In this document: piece by piece, positions 41,892 to 49,983 of the stretch
Layout of the letters: the number at the start of each line of letters is the position of its first letter
Position numbering within the stretch: position 1 is the stretch's first letter
Translations under genes and position numbers: made by a program
The notes under the pieces: generated by a model
The model's input: only the letters and a program-made list of their open reading frames with translations
Database searches by the model: none
What the model was told of the DNA's origin: nothing
Assembly (NCBI RefSeq): GCF_902705885.1
Contig: NZ_CACSIP010000018.1
Coordinates: 22,471 to 86,470, forward strand
Source: Mycolicibacterium austroafricanum
GTDB taxonomy: Bacteria > Actinomycetota > Actinomycetes > Mycobacteriales > Mycobacteriaceae
DNA length: 64,000 nucleotides
Direction of reading: 5' to 3'

Positions 41892-42572
41892 TTGCTCAAT
41901 AACACATTTGACGAGCTTCCCCTTCTGCTGCTCGTCCCAACAGCAGCCAAGCCGCTTGGAATCAGTCGCTCTTCGGCCTACCGGCTCGCAGCTTCAGGCG
42001 AGCTCCCATCACGCCGCCTAGGTGGTCGCGTCTACATTGTGACCGCTGAACTGCGCCACCTCGTCGCGGCAGGAATGCACCGAGGTCGAACAGTTCCGTA
42101 CCGCAGCACGGGGCGACAGACTCTTCGCCTGCCGGCTGCTGAGCTGATATGGCTTGCGCCCGTCCTAAGTCCTCGCGATCCGGTGGTCGGCCCTCGACGG
42201 CGACACGCTGTCGATCCGCCGCAGCCGCGTCGCGGTCGGCAAGGAATCCATCGAAGGCATGCCGAAGTCTCGGCGCAGCCTTCGGGATCTGCCACTGCCC
42301 TCCGAGTTGGCCACCGCACTGACCGAGCTCAAGGTGGTCCAGGAAGAGGAAGCGCAAGCGTTCGGCACCAAGTGGTCAGGGGACCGCCTGATCGCAGTCC
42401 GCGAGGACGGCTCTCCCATCCGCCACGAGTGGTACTCCGACCAATTCCAGCGTCTCCGTCAGGGCGCGGGTCTGCGCCGAATCCACCTCAAGGGTCTGCG
42501 CAACACCAGCGTCAGCCTGATGCTTGCGAGCGGTTTGCCGGTGCACGTCGTCGCGGCCTGGCACGGCCATGA
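41892..42572 (+). pseudogene. excisionase-like HTH protein, running into out-of-frame integrase sequence
   Basis: TTG start with GGAGG nine bases upstream. The first about 65 residues form a MerR/Xis-like winged helix (KPLGISRSSAYRLAASGELPSRRLGGRVYI, then a helix with ELRHLVAAGMH). After that the frame reads Arg/Pro-rich sequence because it lies out of frame over an integrase fragment (42169-42651). The excisionase has therefore probably lost its own stop by a deletion that also removed the 5' part of the integrase. The HTH part could still be made. Confidence 0.55.
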
Positions 42573-42651
42573 TCCGGCCGTCTCCCTGTCGATCTACTCC
42601 GACGCTCAGCGTGACGATCTGCGCGCGGCCGGCGCCGCGCTCTTCGGCTGA
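42169..42651 (+). pseudogene. tyrosine integrase, 5'-truncated C-terminal fragment
   Basis: An open frame of 160 codons follows a TAA at 42166. It starts at a point equivalent to the middle of the catalytic domain (RWSALDGDTLSIRRSRVAVGKESIEG) and keeps HLKGLRNT (H-x-x-R region), AWHGHDPAVSLSIYSDA (second His and the Tyr) and a normal C-terminus. The N-terminal arm-binding and core-binding domains and the first catalytic Arg are missing, so it is inactive. An internal ATG at 42259 could give 130 residues. It is the right-hand marker of the decayed island. Confidence 0.75.
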
Positions 42652-42725
42652 CGCTTGGCCCACTGGAAGCCCCTTGGGACACTGCTAGCCCACTGGCCAA
42701 GATTTGCGCCAGACCGCTGAAACAA

Positions 42726-42759
42726 GAAACCCGCTCCGACACTGGTCAGAGCGGGTTTC
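42726..42759. terminator. perfect 11-bp hairpin next to the second tRNA scar
   Basis: GAAACCCGCTC and GAGCGGGTTTC pair perfectly around CGACACTGGTCA. It has the layout of a bidirectional tRNA terminator and is a diverged copy of 37209-37243. Confidence 0.6.
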
Positions 42760-42765
42760 CTTGCG

Positions 42766-42800
42766 TCGGGCTGACAGGAGCCGCCGGCGCGACCACCTCG
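42766..42800 (-). pseudogene. degenerate tRNA-Pro 3'-end scar
   Basis: TCGGGCTGACAGGA is identical to the acceptor end of the intact tRNA; the following T-arm has decayed, and GCGACCACCT remains. It closes the older island. Confidence 0.5.
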
Positions 42801-42840
42801 TACCTCGGCGGGCGCTTCGGCTCCCGGCATCTTGTCCCCC

Positions 42841-42890
42841 GACCATGAAAAAACTCGCTCGGCTTCGCCGGCGAGTTTCTCTTCATGGTC
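42841..42890. terminator. long hairpin beside attL (probable original tRNA-Pro terminator)
   Basis: GACCATGAA...AAACTCGC pairs with GCGAGTTT...TTCATGGTC across a TCGGCTTCGCCG centre. It lies immediately downstream of the displaced tRNA 3' half on the minus strand. Confidence 0.6.
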
Positions 42891-42930
42891 GGGCTGACAG
42901 GATTTGAACCTGCGACCACTTGACCCCCAG
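42888..42930 (-). repeat. attL: 43-bp tRNA-Pro 3'-half duplicate
   Basis: All 43 bases are identical to 54092-54134, from one base past the discriminator position to the anticodon loop. In the unintegrated chromosome this would be the 3' half of the tRNA-Pro gene. Sequence diverges at once after the last G, which fixes the inner border. Confidence 0.9.
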
Positions 42931-43048
42931 GCATCGCACGTATGTTCGCCTGTGTTCGTCGGTGTCCCCTATCCCGTTGCACGCCAACAGAATACGCTGT
43001 CCACGGATACCGGCGAACATGAGCGAAAATGGGCGGAATTGAGGGCTG

Positions 43049-43070
43049 GTTTGGGTACGCGTTTGGGTAC
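43049..43070. promoter_or_regulatory. left integrase arm-type site pair (TTTGGGTAC x2)
   Basis: TTTGGGTAC-GCG-TTTGGGTAC, about 120 bp inside attL. The same doubled 9-mer occurs near attR (54021-54042). Arm-type binding sites of a tyrosine integrase are the simplest explanation. Confidence 0.55.
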
Positions 43071-43078
43071 GGAACCGC

Positions 43079-43444
43079 CTACGCGATGGCCTTGGTGACC
43101 AGCTCCAGGTGGTGCAGCCGACCGCGCATCACATGCCGTTCGACGCCGCCGTCGATCCGCATCCCGGAGGAAACACCGAACGGGTCGCTGTGGTCGATGG
43201 GGTACGCGCCCCATCCGAGCCGCACGGTGTCGTCGTGCGGGCTGTCTGGGATGCTCGCCCCAGGTGCGAGGATGACGCGGTAGCGGATGCCCACGATGGC
43301 GCCGCTCGCCAACAGGTCGACCGAGTCCACGGCGAACACCTCACCCCGCACGGTGGTGTAGGTGGTGTCCAAGATCGGCGTGCCGTAGTCGTCGTACCCG
43401 GTCACCTCGACCACGGTCACCTCGATGCTGTCGTGGTAGATCAC
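43079..43444 (-). CDS. phage head-closure / head-tail adaptor protein
   Basis: 121 residues, mostly beta: DSIEVTVVEVTGYDDYGTPILDTTYTTVRGEVFAVDSVD, then a loop-rich C-terminal half. Size, predicted fold and position two genes after the capsid fit head-closure (stopper) proteins of the SPP1 gp16 / phage adaptor type. Its start overlaps the stop of the connector gene by 4 bp. As the last gene of the leftward operon it would finish the head so that a tail can dock. Confidence 0.6.
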   Translation of the reverse strand: MIYHDSIEVTVVEVTGYDDYGTPILDTTYTTVRGEVFAVDSVDLLASGAIVGIRYRVILAPGASIPDSPHDDTVRLGWGAYPIDHSDPFGVSSGMRIDGGVERHVMRGRLHHLELVTKAIA

Positions 43445-43752
43445 AGCGCCCGCTTGCGGTAGCGGTTGAGGACGAACGTCTCCGCGAGGCTGAAACCGTT
43501 GAACCCTGCCCGGATCTCCACTGAGCCGACTCGGGTGTGCAGCTGCTCGGGGTTGCCGACCATGCGCGCCGAGCCGGTGGTGATGACCGCGGCCAGTTCC
43601 CCGTTGGGTTCGTCGTCGGTGAATCCGCGGCCGCGGGTGTAGGCGCGCACCATTGCGGTGATGACGGGCACGACCTCCCCGGCCAGGGCGACGAGCGTGG
43701 TATCGCTGCCCTGCCCGAGGAAGTCGGCCACATCTTGGCCGGTGACTGCCAT
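43441..43752 (-). CDS. phage head-tail connector (gp6/gp15-like adaptor)
   Basis: 103 residues, mainly helical (MAVTGQDVADFLGQGSDTTLVALAGEVVPVITAMVRAYTRGRGF), then GELAAVITTGSARMVGNPEQL and a GFSLAETFVLNRYRK end, typical of the small helical adaptor that binds under the portal. It lies two bases after the capsid gene and overlaps the next gene. Confidence 0.7.
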   Translation of the reverse strand: MAVTGQDVADFLGQGSDTTLVALAGEVVPVITAMVRAYTRGRGFTDDEPNGELAAVITTGSARMVGNPEQLHTRVGSVEIRAGFNGFSLAETFVLNRYRKRAL

Positions 43753-43754
43753 TG

Positions 43755-44909
43755 CTAGGCGCTCAGGACGATGACAGCCTCGGGATGCAGCAGACCCAAG
43801 TCATATCTAGTAGTAATGCGTACGCCTATCTGATCGAACTCGGCGTACCGCTCGGACAGGATCGTCACGCTCGGAGCCTCGTCGCGTGCAATGGCCACCT
43901 GAGAGACGTCGGCGAGGATCGCCTTGCCCACCGGCAACTTATTCGTCGGCCGGACGTTGATACCGAACAACCTGTAGGTCGGGCCGGCGGTGACGTCGGA
44001 CTCGAGCAGGTACTTGCTGCTGTCGCCGGATTCCTTCAATTTTCTCAAAGCAATAAAATCGGTTCCGTTGATGAACCACTGGTTCGGGGTGACCTCGGCG
44101 GCCGATGCCAGCGCGATCGCGTCGAGCAGGCTGTCGGCGTCGGTGACGTCGAGTTCCCCGGTCTGCACGCCGGGCTGATTCACCAGGCCCGTGATGCCGT
44201 TGGCCGATTCACCCTCGGCGGTCGTGGCGATCGTGACCGGGGGTGTGGTGCCTCCGATCAGTTCGGATCCGTCAGCGGTGAGTTCGTCAACCGCTGTCGC
44301 CGCCAGCGACGAGGCGAACGTGACGGTGTACGGTCCGCCGGCAGATCCCGCCACGGTGACGTTGGTGCCGCCGATCGTTGACAGTGCCCGAAGGGCTGTC
44401 TGTACTCCAGCGGCGGCGTTGTCGTGATCCAGCGCCGTGGTCGTGGCGCCGCGGAACGTCAGGGTGAAGGTGCCGTCCGATGGTGCGCCGTTGAGCGTGA
44501 CGGTCTGGACCTCGTTCGTGGCCTGTCCCTTGCCGACGAGGAGCGCGTCGTCGAGTTTGTCGGACACGACCTTGACGAGTCGGTTTTTCAGCGTGGCGTC
44601 GATGCCGATGACAGCCTGGCGGGCCAACTCTCGGCTGTACCGCTCGATGACCTTGATGCTCTTGCGGTCGGTCGGCATCAACACGCACTCGTCGAAATCC
44701 GTGCTGTGGTCGCTTGGGATCTCCTCGTTCTCACCGACGAACCCCACGGTGGACGACTTGGTGAGCTTCGGGATGCGGAGAACGCCTGCGGTGTCGAAGA
44801 TCCGGGGGCCGGAGGACAGCACGACCGAGGCGGCTTCGAGGGGTTGTACGAGCAGCTGGGATACCTGATCGGCGAGCAGCTGCGGATTGGCGGCGGTGGA
44901 TTCAACCAT
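43755..44909 (-). CDS. HK97-fold major capsid protein with an inserted domain
   Basis: 384 residues. The HK97-type core is seen in residues 1-128 (RIPKLTKSSTVGFVGENEEI, ERYSRELARQAVIGIDATLKNRLVK) and 236-384 (NGITGLVNQPGVQTG, TPNQWFINGTDFIALRKLK, ITTRYDLGLLHPEAV). Residues about 131-235 form an extra beta-rich domain that starts TNEVQTVTLNGAPSDGTFTLTF and ends PPVTIATTAEGE. This Ig-like module recurs in other actinobacterial phage and surface proteins and probably decorates the capsid surface. There is no N-terminal delta domain and no protease gene, so assembly likely relies on the separate scaffold at 45257-45700. Confidence 0.88.
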   Translation of the reverse strand: MVESTAANPQLLADQVSQLLVQPLEAASVVLSSGPRIFDTAGVLRIPKLTKSSTVGFVGENEEIPSDHSTDFDECVLMPTDRKSIKVIERYSRELARQAVIGIDATLKNRLVKVVSDKLDDALLVGKGQATNEVQTVTLNGAPSDGTFTLTFRGATTTALDHDNAAAGVQTALRALSTIGGTNVTVAGSAGGPYTVTFASSLAATAVDELTADGSELIGGTTPPVTIATTAEGESANGITGLVNQPGVQTGELDVTDADSLLDAIALASAAEVTPNQWFINGTDFIALRKLKESGDSSKYLLESDVTAGPTYRLFGINVRPTNKLPVGKAILADVSQVAIARDEAPSVTILSERYAEFDQIGVRITTRYDLGLLHPEAVIVLSA

Positions 44910-44959
44910 GGGAAGTCCTGACGATGGAAGGGGATTCGGATTCCTGCGTCGTCAGGACG

Positions 44960-44994
44960 CTGAAGGGGCCGGCCACCGGGACCGACCCCTTCAG
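44960..44994 (-). terminator. hairpin in front of the capsid gene
   Basis: CTGAAGGGG and CCCCTTCAG make a perfect 9-bp outer stem with a GC-rich inside, in the 102-base gap before the capsid start. It may be a partial terminator or an mRNA-stabilising or processing element. Confidence 0.5.
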
Positions 44995-45011
44995 TGTAAG
45001 CCACGCCCCCG

Positions 45012-45242
45012 CTATGGCTGAGACGACACTTTCAGCCCCTCCGGCATGTATCCCTCCGGCACGACGACCGCGAATGTTGGCTGACCATCGAACTGAAAGT
45101 GGACGTTGCGACCATCAGCGAGTTTGAGCCACACCTGCCCGTCCTGTTCCTCCGGGTAGTTGTTCAGGAAGTTGAAGACATCGGCAACCGAGTGGTCCTC
45201 GGCAAGGTCAAAGACTGAACCGTTGATATGCAATTGCAGCAC
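45012..45242 (-). CDS. small satellite protein of unknown function
   Basis: 76 residues, acidic, with a beta-grasp-like pattern (MLQLHINGSVFDLAEDHSVADVFNFLNNYPEEQDGQVWLKLADGR). It lies between the scaffold and capsid genes in the same operon. Its position suggests a capsid-related part, such as a decoration or assembly factor. I do not recognise the family. Confidence 0.6.
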   Translation of the reverse strand: MLQLHINGSVFDLAEDHSVADVFNFLNNYPEEQDGQVWLKLADGRNVHFQFDGQPTFAVVVPEGYMPEGLKVSSQP

Positions 45243-45256
45243 TTGGCGTTCCCCTC

Positions 45257-45700
45257 CTACTGTGCTCGTTGCCGCAGGATCGCGGCGAGGTCGACGTTAG
45301 TCCGGGAAGGGGTGGCTCCCTGCCCGATTTCGCCGGTTGGCCGACGTGAGGCGAGGTGGGGCTTGCGGGCCAGTAGGTCGTCCACGGCAGCGGATAGCGC
45401 GTCAGGGTCGTCGAGGTGGGACTCGTCGAACGCCAGGTCGGTCGGGTCGGCGAGCTTGCCGGTGGCCCGAACCATCTCGGCGTGCAGCCTTTGGGCGTAG
45501 GTGTCGCCCTTGGTGGCCCGTTCCCGGTAGCCGGCGGACTCGCGGCGCAACCGTTCGACGTAGGACCGCGGGAAGGTCTCCGAGTCCTCGTCTTGGTCGG
45601 ATTCGGAATCTGAGCTATCGGGGGTTGCATCTGGGATGTCCCCCTCGGGGATCTCGGTATCTTTCCCGGCGTCGGGAATGTTGTCGGTGGCTTCGGTCAT
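45257..45700 (-). CDS. capsid scaffolding-like protein
   Basis: 147 residues from ATG 45700, with AAGGGA upstream. The N-terminal 50 residues are Asp/Glu/Ser-rich and disordered, followed by a coiled-coil segment (SYVERLRRESAGYRERATKGDTYAQRLHAEMVRATGKL) and a C-terminal part with DLLARKPHLASRRP. This layout and the place between portal and capsid are typical of phage scaffolding proteins. ATGA overlap with the gene upstream. Confidence 0.72.
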   Translation of the reverse strand: MTEATDNIPDAGKDTEIPEGDIPDATPDSSDSESDQDEDSETFPRSYVERLRRESAGYRERATKGDTYAQRLHAEMVRATGKLADPTDLAFDESHLDDPDALSAAVDDLLARKPHLASRRPTGEIGQGATPSRTNVDLAAILRQRAQ

Positions 45701-45879
45701 GATGGTGTCCCTTCGTGGTTGTTCATATCGGCGACGGCGTCGGCGAGTTGGTTGGCGAGGTCCAGGGCCTCGGCGGCGTCCATCGTGAATACGAGTCCGC
45801 CGGTGCGCAGTCGGATGGGCCACTTCGCCTCCGGGGACACCATGATTTCCGGCTGGAGGTAGCGGGCGCTGAGTCTCAT
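45697..45879 (-). CDS. small satellite protein, coupled to portal and scaffold genes
   Basis: 60 residues (MRLSARYLQPEIMVSPEAKWPIRLRTGGLVFTM, then a helix DAAEALDLANQLADAVADM). The start shares bases with the portal stop (TGATG) and the stop overlaps the scaffold start, so it is tightly co-translated. Similar short proteins occur at this position in actinobacteriophages. Function unknown. Confidence 0.62.
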   Translation of the reverse strand: MRLSARYLQPEIMVSPEAKWPIRLRTGGLVFTMDAAEALDLANQLADAVADMNNHEGTPS

Positions 45880-47183
45880 CACGCCACCTCGGGCATCGGT
45901 GCGGCGGGACGGGCGGCAGCGATTTCGTCGCGGTCGGCATCGGAGTACCCGAGTCGCTTCAGTGCGAAGTCGGCTGGCAACAAGCCCGCCGCGTAGAGCT
46001 TGGTGATCGCGTCTGCCTCCTCGGCCACAGAGCGCGTCGAGGCGTCGGCCCATTCCACCCTGACGTTGACGCTGAGCGGGTCGACCCCGTCGCGGACGGC
46101 CACGATCAGCCGTGCCACCTCTGCCCAGCTCTGGCCTAGTTGAGCCATCCGGGCCTCTGCCCTGGCGGTCAGCGCGGCCTCGCTGGCGCGGATGCTGTCG
46201 GCCGAGGTGGGGTTGTCGCCGCCGATGCCCAGCATGTGCTCGGGCAGCCCCGACACCGCCGAGATACTGCGCATGATGACGCCGATCGCGTTTTCGTAGC
46301 CTGCCAGATCAGCGCCGGGCAGCTGGCCGAACTTCGCATCCGGTGATTCAGCGATCAGTGCGCGGGAACCCTCGGGGATCGGCGAGGCTTCCGTCGTGAC
46401 TGGTAGGCCCTCGCCGTCGAGGACTGGGTCGCCGTTGTCGTCGAGCACGGGCACCTCGACTAGCTCGACGCCCGTGGCGAATCGCCTTGGGCGAGCGCCC
46501 ATTTCACTGGCCACCAGCATATCAGTTGTCAACTTCATGACCGCGTCACTGAGGTCGAGGACGTCAGCCATCTCCGAGACACCCTCGTCGAGTAGCCGCG
46601 CGGTGTTGGAGAACAGCACCAGCGGCGGGACACCCAACGGATTGGCCAGCCGCTCAACCACACTGAACCCCGCCGTCGTCGCGCCGGTCTGCTCGGCACG
46701 GTAGCGCACGATCTCATCAGGGCCGTAGACGATGGCGTGGGTTTGCTTGTCGTCCTCCCACTTTTTGAGCCCGTAGCGAATGCGGCGGGTGCCCGGGGCG
46801 ACCAGCGCGGTCACCTGGTGGGCCGACTCGATCGACACCGTAGGCCGGCCAAGGCGGTCAGCCCAGACAATCGCGGCGGCGCAGCCGAGGGTCAACGCCT
46901 CTCGATGTGCTACCCGTGACGTCTGATCCAAGCAGAGTCTCGTCCACTCGTCCCAGATGTCGACGCCGCTGAAGCCGGTCACTCGGAGTCTTTCGCAGAC
47001 CGAATCGACCAGCAGCCTAGGGATATTCACCGACACCTTGTGCAGCCGGTTGCCCAGCGCTTCGAGCGCGGCCGGCGCCAGGTAAGCCAACGGACTCTCA
47101 CCGGCGTAGTGCTTGTCCAGAAGGTGATACCTCGCTGCGGGCGCATCGAGCTTCTGAAGCAGTTCTTGTAGTACATCATTCAT
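45879..47183 (-). CDS. phage portal protein
   Basis: 434 residues from ATG 47183, which overlaps the terminase stop by 4 bp and has GGAG upstream; a longer frame to 47228 is less likely. SPP1 gp6-like portal: KHYAGESPLAYLAP near the N-terminus, NIPRLLVDSVCERLRVTGF (about 55), VERLANPLGVPPLVLFSN (about 190), the helical stem region VSGLPEHMLGIGGDNPTSADSIRASEAALTARAE (about 330-365), and an Asp/Ala-rich end. It forms the dodecameric DNA gate of the head. Confidence 0.87.
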   Translation of the reverse strand: MNDVLQELLQKLDAPAARYHLLDKHYAGESPLAYLAPAALEALGNRLHKVSVNIPRLLVDSVCERLRVTGFSGVDIWDEWTRLCLDQTSRVAHREALTLGCAAAIVWADRLGRPTVSIESAHQVTALVAPGTRRIRYGLKKWEDDKQTHAIVYGPDEIVRYRAEQTGATTAGFSVVERLANPLGVPPLVLFSNTARLLDEGVSEMADVLDLSDAVMKLTTDMLVASEMGARPRRFATGVELVEVPVLDDNGDPVLDGEGLPVTTEASPIPEGSRALIAESPDAKFGQLPGADLAGYENAIGVIMRSISAVSGLPEHMLGIGGDNPTSADSIRASEAALTARAEARMAQLGQSWAEVARLIVAVRDGVDPLSVNVRVEWADASTRSVAEEADAITKLYAAGLLPADFALKRLGYSDADRDEIAAARPAAPMPEVA

Positions 47184-48634
47184 GAGGCAAAACTCCAGCT
47201 TCTCTTTCGGTTTCGTTGTTGATGCCATGCCACCCGGTCGAACGCGACAATCGCGGCTACCGCGGCGTCGATCTTGCGCGGACTGCCGCGCTTGTCCTTA
47301 CTGACGAGATCGCCCTGCGGCGTCGCCTTAGCGACGCAGTGAGCCAGATGGGCTGCCAGGCTCGGGTCCCCGTCGTGGGTCACCTGGCGGGTAACCACCG
47401 CTTGGTAGAGCCGGTCAGTAGCCGGTGCCATCCGCGCGGCGTGGGCGGTATTCCACTCCAGCACCCGCTTCTCGCCGTGACGCTGCGACCACGCCTCGAT
47501 CTCCGAGCGCCACCCCCACGGGTCGCACGCCAACTCGGCCACGTCGTAGCGGGAAAACGCCAGATCGACCGCCGTATCGACCTCGTCACGGGGAACGCGC
47601 CACCGAGAGTCACCAGGGTTCTCCCAGATGCCCTCCAGCCAGAGGTAGCCATCCATCGTGCACCCCACCAGCGCTGTAGAGTCCCCAGACGCGCTTCCGT
47701 CGAAGGCCAGGACACACCGCTCACCCGCCCGCACCCGGCGGTCGGTCTTGCACATCTCCCACGACCCCCACGGCAGCCAGGCATCCACACCCGTCACCCA
47801 TTGGCCCAACCGCAACTGCCGGAACACCGGCTCGCGGATCGTCTTACGCGCAGCCTCCAGCCCGTCTTCGGATAGGAACGGGTCACGGCATGCCAGGGCG
47901 GGATTGCCGACCCGCCACGCCTTGCGGTCATCGGCTGCGCAACCCTCCGGGGCGGCGTACTCCTTGAAGTAGAAACTCCGGTCATCGTCGCGGCGGCCAT
48001 GTTCAACCAACCTCCACATCACCGAATCTGGCGAGCTGGCCGGCGTCGAGATCGCCAACGTCAGCGACTCCGGGCGCTTACCCGCCACCGACGTCACCGC
48101 CTCCCAGACGGCCTCGGTCACCACATGCAGCTCGTCGACCACCAAAAGCGCCGGATCGTGTCCATGCAGCGCACCGGGCTCAGCCGGGAGCGGCAACAGC
48201 GTGGCGTCATTCTCGGGCAGGTGCAGCCGGTCAGCGTAGATCTGCACCCGCTCAGCCAGGATCGGGTTGAGCTCAACCATGCGTTTCGCGTAGCGCATGG
48301 TGATGTTGGCCTGCCGCTGATCCGACGCCACCACCAACACCTCTGCCGATGGCGGGCCAACGAACATCTCAGCCAGCGCCAACGCCGCAGCCAGCATCGT
48401 CTTACCGTTGGCCCTCGGAATCGACACCAAAGCCGTGCGCCGACCCGGCGCGAAGGCACCCCTGATGATGTCCTGCTGAAACGAACGCAGCCGAAACGGC
48501 TCCCCGGCACCCTGACCACGCGGAGTGATCAGAAACTCGCTGATGAACCGCTCCCGACGCTTCGCACGACCCGCCGGCCAACCCGAGAAGTCCAGCGGGT
48601 CGGCCGTGACCGCACCCTTAGGCCCCGCCTTCAT
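47180..48634 (-). CDS. terminase large subunit
   Basis: 484 residues from ATG 48634 (TGGAG upstream); the open frame continues to 48751 but would overlap the oppositely oriented small gene at 48649. ATPase domain: Walker A variant SIPRANGKT (about 75), Walker B LLVVDELHVV (about 170), and TLAISTPASSP as the coupling motif. RNase H-like nuclease domain: LAFDGSASGDSTALVG (about 305), ELACDPWGWRSEIE and a late Asp in GSPRKIDAAVAAIVAFDR. It packages DNA into heads. No small terminase subunit is evident; the HNH protein upstream may stand in that role, as in several actinophages. Confidence 0.92.
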   Translation of the reverse strand: MKAGPKGAVTADPLDFSGWPAGRAKRRERFISEFLITPRGQGAGEPFRLRSFQQDIIRGAFAPGRRTALVSIPRANGKTMLAAALALAEMFVGPPSAEVLVVASDQRQANITMRYAKRMVELNPILAERVQIYADRLHLPENDATLLPLPAEPGALHGHDPALLVVDELHVVTEAVWEAVTSVAGKRPESLTLAISTPASSPDSVMWRLVEHGRRDDDRSFYFKEYAAPEGCAADDRKAWRVGNPALACRDPFLSEDGLEAARKTIREPVFRQLRLGQWVTGVDAWLPWGSWEMCKTDRRVRAGERCVLAFDGSASGDSTALVGCTMDGYLWLEGIWENPGDSRWRVPRDEVDTAVDLAFSRYDVAELACDPWGWRSEIEAWSQRHGEKRVLEWNTAHAARMAPATDRLYQAVVTRQVTHDGDPSLAAHLAHCVAKATPQGDLVSKDKRGSPRKIDAAVAAIVAFDRVAWHQQRNRKRSWSFAS

Positions 48635-48648
48635 GGCAGGCTCCAGGG

Positions 48649-48915
48649 GTGGACAAGAACGACAACACGCGCAGAGCCATCGACGTGATGACAGAGTGGG
48701 CCACCGGGAACCCCGACGACACCGCGGCGTCCAATCAGCGAGTTCTGGCATACGTCACCGAGGCAGCTGACGAAGGCGGGGCTGACGGAGAGATGAAGCT
48801 GCTGTTCGGGCTGTTGAACCTCGCCGGGACACTGCTGGTGAGGCTTGAGGCGGAGACCGGCAAGTCCATGCAGTGGCACCTCCAAGACATCGCATTGAAG
48901 CTCGGCAGTAAGTGA
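48649..48915 (+). CDS. small plus-strand protein inside the satellite's minus-strand operon
   Basis: 88 residues, GTG start at 48649 (an internal ATG at 48688 is also possible). It is acidic and helical: DKNDNTRRAIDVMTEWATG, LLFGLLNLAGTLLVRLEAETGKSMQWHLQDIALKL. It is the only gene facing right in the packaging region, placed between the HNH and terminase genes, 14 bases from the terminase start. No family recognised. An independently expressed accessory gene is possible from its position. Confidence 0.5.
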   Translation: MDKNDNTRRAIDVMTEWATGNPDDTAASNQRVLAYVTEAADEGGADGEMKLLFGLLNLAGTLLVRLEAETGKSMQWHLQDIALKLGSK

Positions 48916-48917
48916 CG

Positions 48918-49307
48918 TCATCGCCCATTTCCCGGTGTGTAACTCAAACTTTGACTGGGCGGTCTGAGCAGGGACTTTGACCGGGGTACCCCGCCACCTC
49001 TGCCGTGTGAATGTTGTTGTAGCGCTTGGGGTTCCGGTCGGGCTTGACCGCGTGCGACGTTGCAGAGTCGACAGACGACCTGGGCGTCGATGCCGAGGCG
49101 GATGCGCTGTCCCTTGGCTTTGCGCTCCCATGCGCTGGGCAGGTGGTCGAGCTGGAGGTCCTCGACGCTGCCGCAGTCTGTGCACCAGCTCTGCATCCGG
49201 CGGGCCTTCTTACTCAGCGCATCCCACTTCGAGTCATATCCTCGGCATGATGTGCAGCGGCTGCGGGGGCTCGGCTGACCGCAGTCGAGGCAGGGCTTCG
49301 CGGTCAC
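48918..49307 (-). CDS. HNH endonuclease
   Basis: 129 residues from GTG 49307. The N-terminal CLDCGQP and RCTSCRG pairs form a first zinc ribbon. The HNH domain follows with WCTDCGSVEDLQLDHLPSAW (Cys pair and His) and VVCRLCNVARG (second Cys pair and Asn). HNH proteins next to terminase are needed for packaging cleavage in many phages. The C-terminal 35 residues are low complexity. GTGA overlap with the upstream gene. Confidence 0.8.
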   Translation of the reverse strand: MTAKPCLDCGQPSPRSRCTSCRGYDSKWDALSKKARRMQSWCTDCGSVEDLQLDHLPSAWERKAKGQRIRLGIDAQVVCRLCNVARGQARPEPQALQQHSHGRGGGVPRSKSLLRPPSQSLSYTPGNGR

Positions 49308-49642
49308 GCGACGTCTCCTCTGCTCATCGCGCGCTCCAGTTCGTCTTCGGTGATCTCGACGACGTAGGGGCTGGCGTGGAAGGCAAGCCACGTGCGGCGG
49401 ACGGTAAGGATCACTTGATCGGGGTTGCCGGTGTGGATGTGCACGTGGTGTTCGCCGTACTGGCGGTGCAGGGGTGTGCGCTTGTTGAGGTCATCGAGGG
49501 CGGCGGTCACGGAGTCGGGGTCTACGTGCACGCCTTGTTGGGCGATGTTGTGCCCGATCTTCCATTCGAGGATCTCGTTGAGAAGGTGGCGTTCGGCGTC
49601 GGTGAGTGGGCGGCCGACTGGTGCGCTGTCGTCGTTGGTCAC
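49304..49642 (-). CDS. hypothetical satellite protein
   Basis: 112 residues from GTG 49642 (a longer frame adds only His/Arg-rich sequence). Helical N-terminus (PLTDAERHLLNEILEWKIGHNIAQQG), then beta segments (EHHVHIHTGNPDQVILTVRRTWLAFH) and an acidic end. Coupled by 4-bp overlaps on both sides. No family recognised; it lies between the replication and packaging genes. Confidence 0.6.
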   Translation of the reverse strand: MTNDDSAPVGRPLTDAERHLLNEILEWKIGHNIAQQGVHVDPDSVTAALDDLNKRTPLHRQYGEHHVHIHTGNPDQVILTVRRTWLAFHASPYVVEITEDELERAMSRGDVA

Positions 49643-49983
49643 TGCTCGTCCTCTGTGATGTCGGTGCGACCCCACGCCACCCATTTGCCTTCGAGCGGGA
49701 TGTACCGGTACTCGACGCGGTCGTGGATGAACGAGTCGCGGCGGTTGGCCTCGTTGAGGATCTGGAGGACTGCGCCAGGGTCGGGGGCTTTCTTGACCCC
49801 CGCCGCCCGTAGTTCCTTGCGTGCGGCCTTGAGGTGGTCGAGGTCGTCGCGGTCGAAGGCAACGATCATCGGCTTGTCTTCGTCGGGGCCTGCGATGGTG
49901 ACGTAGGCGAGGCCCTCGTGCGGGGTGACTTGGTAGGCGTAGACGCTGCCGTCCACGGGCTCGATGGTGTTTTCGGTGGTCAT
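49639..49983 (-). CDS. hypothetical satellite protein
   Basis: 114 residues from ATG 49983 (AAAGGCGA upstream). Mixed alpha/beta: DGSVYAYQVTPHEGLAYVTIAG, PMIVAFDRDDLDHLKAARKELRAAG, VEYRYIPLEGKWVAWGR. Acidic C-terminus. It has 4-bp overlaps with both neighbours. No catalytic motif and no family recognised. Confidence 0.6.
   Translation of the reverse strand: MTTENTIEPVDGSVYAYQVTPHEGLAYVTIAGPDEDKPMIVAFDRDDLDHLKAARKELRAAGVKKAPDPGAVLQILNEANRRDSFIHDRVEYRYIPLEGKWVAWGRTDITEDEQ

Larger units (their letters stand above)
37205..42800. mobile_element. remnant of older integrated element(s), bounded by degenerate terminator-plus-tRNA-3'-end repeats
   Basis: A hairpin followed by a tRNA-Pro 3' end occurs at about 37209-37283 and, diverged, at 42726-42800. 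Between them are an MNT-HEPN pair, an integrase fragment, a DUF4236-exonuclease-BRCT gene, an Xis-like HTH and a second integrase fragment. This reads as one or two decayed islands that used the same tRNA as the live satellite to the right. Exact borders are uncertain. Confidence 0.6.
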
